A stretch of 64,000 nucleotides of DNA from assembly GCA_900541045.1 (NCBI GenBank), contig UQID01000007.1:1-64000 (forward strand), in the 5' to 3' direction. Under the pieces are notes generated by a model that was not told where the DNA came from, did no database searches, and saw only the letters and a program-made list of their open reading frames with translations. Numbering within the stretch: position 1 is the first letter of the stretch; each line of letters opens with the position of its first letter. The position numbers were made by a program, and so were the translations under genes. Of the stretch, positions 59,251 to 64,000 are shown piece by piece. The DNA is from an uncultured Collinsella sp. (GTDB lineage: Bacteria > Actinomycetota > Coriobacteriia > Coriobacteriales > Coriobacteriaceae).

Positions 59251-59922
59251 TTAGCGGCAAACGGCAGCTAAGCCCGCGGCAATGCGATGCGCCAGACGCT
59301 CATAACAAGCCGGGCTGTAATGCAAACCATCCGGCATATAGAGCTCGCGATGCTCCGGCAAAAACGGGCTGATGCCGCTCTGCGCGTACAGATCGATTAC
59401 CGGCACCGAGTAGCGGTCGCAAACCTCGAGCATCGCCCGCACGTACGCGATCTGCGTCAGGCCCAGATGGTTGAGCTCATTGCTCGCCGGAATATCCTTC
59501 TCGTGCTTGCCACTCGTCTTGCACGGCGTCATAAACACGAGCTTTGCCTGGGGTGAGCGCGCCGTGATGGTACGGATCAGATAATCGACCGCACCATAGA
59601 ACCCATGCACATCGGTGCTGCCCAGCTCGCCGAGCGGCACGTTGCGGCTAAAGTCGTTGACGCCGCCAAAGACGACATAGACATCGGCCGCGTCATCGAT
59701 GCCGTCCAGACGCTCGACAAACGAATCGGTACGGTCAGCCTTAATGGCGATGCGCGAACCCTTGATGCCAAAGTTCTCAACGGTCGCACCGCCCAGCAGC
59801 GCGCCCAGGTGCGTGGTCCAGGAGATGTCGTTGCCGCCTGCGCCGCATCCGTTGTCACCCCATGTGGTCGAATCGCCAAAGCAGCAGATGGTCGATTCAC
59901 TCAAGGTCTTCGTCGGTTTCAT
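59251..59922 (-). CDS. SGNH/GDSL hydrolase, probable carbohydrate acetylesterase
   Basis: A 223-residue SGNH esterase with all four blocks: FGDSTTWG (Ser), a Gly in the GSRIA region, GGVNDF (Asn), and the C-terminal DGLHYSPA (Asp and His). It has no signal peptide. In a pectin cluster it most likely removes acetyl groups from galacturonan or rhamnogalacturonan oligomers. The start at 59922 follows AGGAG eight bases upstream. It lies between the GH105 and pectinesterase genes. Confidence 0.85.
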   Translation of the reverse strand: MKPTKTLSESTICCFGDSTTWGDNGCGAGGNDISWTTHLGALLGGATVENFGIKGSRIAIKADRTDSFVERLDGIDDAADVYVVFGGVNDFSRNVPLGELGSTDVHGFYGAVDYLIRTITARSPQAKLVFMTPCKTSGKHEKDIPASNELNHLGLTQIAYVRAMLEVCDRYSVPVIDLYAQSGISPFLPEHRELYMPDGLHYSPACYERLAHRIAAGLAAVCR

Positions 59923-60000
59923 GGTTATACTCCTCCCCGCCCACACGGCGGTCTTTGGTCTTGTCAGTCATTACCGTTTGCTTGCTGCGGCACCCAGGCC

Positions 60001-62163
60001 CTACGCACGGGCCCCGGCAGCACGCTCGTCAAGCCACTCGATATCCTCGGCAAGGTAAGCAACGCCCAAATGGTGCCCGCCCGGGCAGACCTCGTGTGAC
60101 AAGTCGCCGGCATGTCCCACAAGCTCATAGGCGTCCCGAACGATATCGAGCTGCTCGTCCACGTTCGCAAGCCCACGGGCACCGTTAAGATGATCGCCCT
60201 CGCAGCTCTGCACCAACAGCGGGCGCGGTGCGATAAGCGAGGCGATGTCACCCATATCGAGCAGGCGCCACAGCCCCGGCACATAGTTGCAGCTGCAGTT
60301 GCCGTTGAGGTGCAGCAGCGAATCGTCGACACCGTACAGATAGCCCGAGACAAACGCCTTGCGCACGCGCGGGTCGAGCGCCGCCAGGTACAACGTCATG
60401 TATCCGCCGCCCGAAAAGCCAAAGCAGCCCAGGTCGTCCATGGCAATGTCGCCGCGCGCCTCCAGGTAATCGACCAGACGCATGTTGTCCCAGGCGTTGA
60501 GGCCCGCAACGGTAAGGCCCAGCGGCTCGGCCATGCGTGCCTGGTTCAGGCACGTGCCGCGCAGGAAGCTGTTCTCGTCATCGCCCTGGCCCTTCCAATC
60601 GCGACGGTATCCCCAGCCACGGGCATCGGGGCAGACGGTCACATAGCCCATGCGTGCCAGGCGCAGACCGTAGTCGTAGTTGAACTTACGCACGGCATCG
60701 TCGACCGCCGGCACGCCCGTCACACCCGCAACACTTGCGGCGCCGGCGCCTTGGTGTCCATGCGGACAGATATAGCAGCGCTTGCAGCCGTGCGCATCGA
60801 GCTTGGGCGCCTGCGGCTCCAGCAGATAGAACGGCATCCAAACGTCGCGCTCCACTTGCAGCATCGCATGGGTGCGCACGATGCCGCCGGCAATCCGCAC
60901 CCGATCGAGCTCGCGTACCTCAATCGGCACGCGATCCATAAGCGAGAAGCCCAACAGGTCAAACAGCCGAGCCCTCGTCGCAATCTGCCATGCTCCAAAG
61001 TCGCCAGGCGTCGTGCCCTTAAACGCGGCGGAACGGCCCTCGCGCTTAAGACGGTCGCGAAACGCCGGTTCGTCTTCGTAATAGGTGTCGATGTGCACCG
61101 TGCGACCGCTATCGGAAAGACTGGCGGTCTCCACAGCATCGCCCGAGCCGCCCTCGGGGTCCCAGCCGTCTGCACCGGCAAGTACCTGGTCGCGGGCGTA
61201 CCGGGCAGCGGCCGCCGCATCGAGCTCGCGGGCCCATGGCACCCAGCCGGCAGTATCGCCCGCCGGGCCATGCAAGATTGCGCCGGCGCAGCATGCACTC
61301 TCGCGCGCCGCCGGCTTATTCCAATCCCACCAGCCTTCGCGCTTGATGTGCTGTCCCAGCCAGCAATCGATCAGCACGGTCTGGGCCCATTCGCGCCACG
61401 GACGACCCAGGTAGACCGAGTCCGGCGCCACGTCCTGCGGAGCTGTAAACGAGCAGCCGTGGAACACGAAGCCGTATGGTTCTCCCTCGGGCGTCGATGC
61501 CGCCGTCACGTAGCCGTTCACGTCCATATTGCGGTTGAGCGAGCGGATCTCGCACCCCTCAAAATAGGCACGCGCGCCGCCAAAGATAAAGTCAACGTCG
61601 CCCTCAATCCGGCAACGTCGAAAATACTGGCGGCCCACCCGGCGCGGCGCGAACTGCTTGGGGCCAATAAACCCGCCCGGCTTGACTTCGCGCGGTGGCA
61701 ACGGGCCCAAAAACAGCGTGTCCTGGTGGCCCGTAATGCGGCAGGCGTCGACTACCAGACGATCGCCGTCGGCGTACAGGGCAATCGCCTGCCCCACCTC
61801 GCGACCGTCACCGGCGTCGTTGACGATTGTGAGGTTCTCGAGCCGCACGTCGTCGGCATCGACCAAGACGGTATAGGTCCTAAACGTGCCGAGCGTGCCG
61901 TCGACACCCGAGCCGTCCTCCGAGGGCATCTTGGCACCCAGGCCGCCCACGATGCGCACGCTGTCAGCCGTCTCGCCCACCAGCGTCACATGCGGTCGAT
62001 GAATCTCGACCCGCTCGCGATACTCACCCGGATCGATATGGATCCTCACCGGCTGCTCGGCATCCGGATGGAGCCGATCGACTGCCTCCAAGGCCTCGGA
62101 GATGCTGCGGTATGCCCCCTCACGCTCGGTCGATACTTCAAAAACTTGTTCTTCAATCATCAT
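60001..62163 (-). CDS. Two-domain pectin esterase: pectinesterase (CE8) fused to alpha/beta hydrolase
   Basis: A 720-residue protein with two catalytic halves. Residues about 1-320 are a pectin methylesterase beta-helix: GHQDTLF, GDVDFIFGGA (both aspartates) and YLGRPWR are present. From about 360 on lies an alpha/beta hydrolase with the nucleophile elbow GFSGGGYM (Ser) and late HxxG-type His (GGHHLG). The second half may be an acetylesterase. No signal peptide is seen, so it would de-esterify imported pectin pieces. It lies between the SGNH and GH28 genes. Confidence 0.88.
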   Translation of the reverse strand: MMIEEQVFEVSTEREGAYRSISEALEAVDRLHPDAEQPVRIHIDPGEYRERVEIHRPHVTLVGETADSVRIVGGLGAKMPSEDGSGVDGTLGTFRTYTVLVDADDVRLENLTIVNDAGDGREVGQAIALYADGDRLVVDACRITGHQDTLFLGPLPPREVKPGGFIGPKQFAPRRVGRQYFRRCRIEGDVDFIFGGARAYFEGCEIRSLNRNMDVNGYVTAASTPEGEPYGFVFHGCSFTAPQDVAPDSVYLGRPWREWAQTVLIDCWLGQHIKREGWWDWNKPAARESACCAGAILHGPAGDTAGWVPWARELDAAAAARYARDQVLAGADGWDPEGGSGDAVETASLSDSGRTVHIDTYYEDEPAFRDRLKREGRSAAFKGTTPGDFGAWQIATRARLFDLLGFSLMDRVPIEVRELDRVRIAGGIVRTHAMLQVERDVWMPFYLLEPQAPKLDAHGCKRCYICPHGHQGAGAASVAGVTGVPAVDDAVRKFNYDYGLRLARMGYVTVCPDARGWGYRRDWKGQGDDENSFLRGTCLNQARMAEPLGLTVAGLNAWDNMRLVDYLEARGDIAMDDLGCFGFSGGGYMTLYLAALDPRVRKAFVSGYLYGVDDSLLHLNGNCSCNYVPGLWRLLDMGDIASLIAPRPLLVQSCEGDHLNGARGLANVDEQLDIVRDAYELVGHAGDLSHEVCPGGHHLGVAYLAEDIEWLDERAAGARA

Positions 62164-62297
62164 CAGTCGCTACACCCTTTCGTCGCGAGCCCTCTACGCT
62201 GCAGTTCCGGCATATAAAGAGCACGTGCGATGGGTCGGGAAGGCCCCGTCCATCGCACGTCACAACATGCCGGATTCGATTGTTTAAGAGCAGACGC

Positions 62298-63893
62298 TTA
62301 CGCGCGGACAACCTTGTCGACGTTCTGGAGCTGCAGCTCCTCGCCGTCCTGGCCCTCGATCACCACATTTTGCAGGTCGAGCACCTTGACGTTTTGCGCA
62401 ATGATGCCCTGACGCACCATGGGCTCAACGCCGCAGGCCATGGCCGGAACAAAGGGCTCAGCATCATCGGCAAAGGTCACGTGGACATCCTGGAACGTCA
62501 GGCGCGTCACCTTGCTCTCGGGCAGACCCGTGATATAGGCCGCGGCAGCATGGCAGTTGGTGGCCTCGATATCGCAAAACGTCGTGGCACCAAAGCCGGG
62601 CGTGCGGTCGTCGACAGGCAAAGCCTCGCGAGACTGCACGTAATCGGTCTTGCCGTCCTTGTCACAGAAGTAGAACGAATTGACCACGAAGGGCGTGAGC
62701 ACCTCGTCCATGCGAATGTGCTCGAAGGTGATGCCCTCGTTGACGGCATCCTTGCCGCGTCCACGGCGGGTCTTGACGCGCAGGCCACGGTCAGTGCGCT
62801 CAAAGAGGCACTTGCTCACGGTAAGGTCCTTGATGCCGCCGGCAGCCTCTGAACCCAGGACCACGGCGCCGTGACCATCGTGCATGTAGCAGTGAGAGAT
62901 CAGCACGTCGTGCGTGGCGGGACGAAGCTCGGGCTCAATGCCCAGCTTGCCGCTCTTGACGGCGATGCAGTCGTCACCCACTGAGAACTGACAACCAAGG
63001 ATGCGAACAAAACCGCAGCTCTCGGGATCGAAGCCGTCGGTGTTGTGGGAGTTCTTGGGACCCTCGATGGACAGGCAGAGCGCATCGACGTGCTCGCACA
63101 GGACGGGGTGGATGTTCCACGCCGGGCTGTTGCGGACAGTGAAGCCGGCCAAGCTCACGTTCTCACACTCGGATAGGAAGATCATGCGCGGGCGGGCGAC
63201 CTCGCGGCCCTCCTCCGGGCGAAAGATGTTCTTAAAGTCCTTGTTCCACCAGTTGTCCTCGGCAAAATCGGTCTGACCGTCGATGGCACCACGACCATAG
63301 ATGCACACGTCGTGCACGCTCAGACCCGTAAAAGTAGAGCAGTAGGTCGAGAAGCTCTCGCCCTCCCAGCGGCCCAGGGGCAGCATATCGGTGCCGGCAT
63401 ACCCGACGCCCTCGTCGCCCTTGACCGTACCGGGGATATAGGCAAGCGCCGCACGATCGTGGCGAGCCAGCAGCACCGCCCCCTCGGCGAGCTCGATGTT
63501 GATATTGCTCTTAAGGAAGAGGGACTTGATGCGATAACTACCGGCGGGGATCAACACGCGGCCACCCTCGGGGCAGGCCATGATGGCAGCCTGGATGTTG
63601 GTGGTGTCATCATGCTCGGCATCGCCCTTGGCACCACAGTCGCGAACGTTGATGGTAAAGGGCTCAGCCGGCGTGGTGACACCTACGCTCAGCTCACGCT
63701 CGCCACAAACAAAACGAACCAGGTTGCGCTTGCCGGGGGTCAGGCCGTCGACATAGGTCTCGACCGTATTCGTGGTACCGGCAGGCTCGTCGTTGACAAA
63801 GATCTCCCACGTATCGGCACAGGTAAAGTAACCGCCGTCGTCAAGCTCGATCACGGCCGCGCGGGCGTTGCGCCAGATAACGTTCGTCTCCAT
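62298..63893 (-). CDS. Polygalacturonase, glycoside hydrolase family 28
   Basis: A 531-residue GH28 enzyme. N-terminal domain of about 80 residues, then a right-handed beta-helix with the family blocks NTDGFDPESC, GDDCIAVKSG (catalytic aspartates), a G-H-G block (DGHGAVVLGSE) and RGLRVKTRRGRG. It hydrolyses galacturonan and is probably an exo-acting enzyme on oligogalacturonides, since it has no signal peptide. First gene of the pectin cluster in transcription order; ATG 63893. Confidence 0.92.
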   Translation of the reverse strand: METNVIWRNARAAVIELDDGGYFTCADTWEIFVNDEPAGTTNTVETYVDGLTPGKRNLVRFVCGERELSVGVTTPAEPFTINVRDCGAKGDAEHDDTTNIQAAIMACPEGGRVLIPAGSYRIKSLFLKSNINIELAEGAVLLARHDRAALAYIPGTVKGDEGVGYAGTDMLPLGRWEGESFSTYCSTFTGLSVHDVCIYGRGAIDGQTDFAEDNWWNKDFKNIFRPEEGREVARPRMIFLSECENVSLAGFTVRNSPAWNIHPVLCEHVDALCLSIEGPKNSHNTDGFDPESCGFVRILGCQFSVGDDCIAVKSGKLGIEPELRPATHDVLISHCYMHDGHGAVVLGSEAAGGIKDLTVSKCLFERTDRGLRVKTRRGRGKDAVNEGITFEHIRMDEVLTPFVVNSFYFCDKDGKTDYVQSREALPVDDRTPGFGATTFCDIEATNCHAAAAYITGLPESKVTRLTFQDVHVTFADDAEPFVPAMACGVEPMVRQGIIAQNVKVLDLQNVVIEGQDGEELQLQNVDKVVRA

Positions 63894-63940
63894 GGATTTC
63901 TCCCTCAAAAAGATGCTCTAAAGGCAAATTGTACGCTGTT

Positions 63941-63985
63941 AAAAAAGGGCCGTGCCTGCCGGCGGAATTCCGGTGGCACGGCCCT
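63941..63985 (-). terminator. Terminator of a gene beyond the window edge
   Basis: AGGGCCGTGCC and GGCACGGCCCT with CCGG pairs inside; on the minus strand TTTTTT follows. A minus-strand gene must end just past position 64000. Confidence 0.75.
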
Positions 63986-64000
63986 GTGATTTGGACGATA

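Noticed and set aside
60112..62217. Plus-strand ORF of 701 codons opposite the pectin esterase gene
   Set aside because: Entirely antisense to a gene with complete catalytic motifs; Arg/His/Ala-rich shadow.

Overview
This window looks like a chromosomal segment of a high-GC Gram-positive gut actinobacterium of the Coriobacteriia, most likely a Collinsella (inference). The basis is protein character and gene content: gatCAB, a sortase-assembled pilus, an actinobacterial-type GlnR-like regulator beside a glutamine synthetase homologue, an intracellular pectin/KDG pathway, and many short palindromic repeats between genes. I saw no rRNA, tRNA, CRISPR array, prophage or transposase.

Layout. 83-3584: gatC-gatA-gatB, overlapping. 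3729-12402: a pilus locus on the minus strand (tip adhesin, minor pilin, backbone pilin, class C sortase) with a small membrane peptide gene between pilins and sortase. 12908-17894: HAD phosphatase, MFS transporter, a MoaC-MobB fusion and MoaA. 18130-25561: an endonuclease-like hypothetical protein, a heterodimeric ABC exporter, and a MATE exporter with its MerR-type regulator. 25620-31819: ligA, an HtrA-type protease, and a GlnR-like regulator after a degenerate glutamine synthetase homologue. 31952-32804 and 44146-44986: two paralogous HepT/MntA-type toxin-antitoxin modules. 32847-44019: a LacI regulator, kdgK, eda, a GntR regulator, a HIT protein, a YczE/YitT-like membrane protein, an ATPase, an AlbA_2 protein, a decayed GntR/FCD gene, and the uronate dehydrogenase and isomerase (kduD/dhuI type). 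45116-47065: an Old-Yellow-Enzyme-type flavoprotein. 47314-55583: kdpFABC divergent from kdpDE. 55684-63893: a GltD-like flavoprotein, then a pectin cluster (TIM-barrel isomerase, GH105, SGNH esterase, pectinesterase-alpha/beta hydrolase fusion, GH28).

How it works together. GH28, the esterases and GH105 lack visible signal peptides, so they probably trim imported pectin oligosaccharides inside the cell. The isomerase and dehydrogenase convert unsaturated uronate to KDG, KdgK phosphorylates it, and Eda splits KDPG. Two operator-like palindromes link the scattered parts: CGAAAYCGRTTTCG (near kdgK, the membrane protein gene and the HIT gene) and GTGAACGTTMAC (near the membrane protein, kduD and GH105 genes).

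Most striking observations: (1) both MntA-type nucleotidyltransferases carry an N-terminal RelB/DinJ-like domain, and both modules have the same inverted-repeat operator; the second module is bracketed by 22-bp direct repeats. (2) Two different RNA-like elements occur twice each in front of KDG-pathway genes, with conserved loops or cores and covarying stems: a riboswitch candidate. (3) The glutamine synthetase homologue lacks three of six metal ligands yet sits with a GlnR-like regulator and a GlnR-box-like site. (4) A run of nine G in the tip adhesin gene could phase-vary the pilus tip. (5) Three families of palindromic repeats sit almost always just downstream of stop codons. All family assignments were made by eye from sequence motifs; no database search was run.
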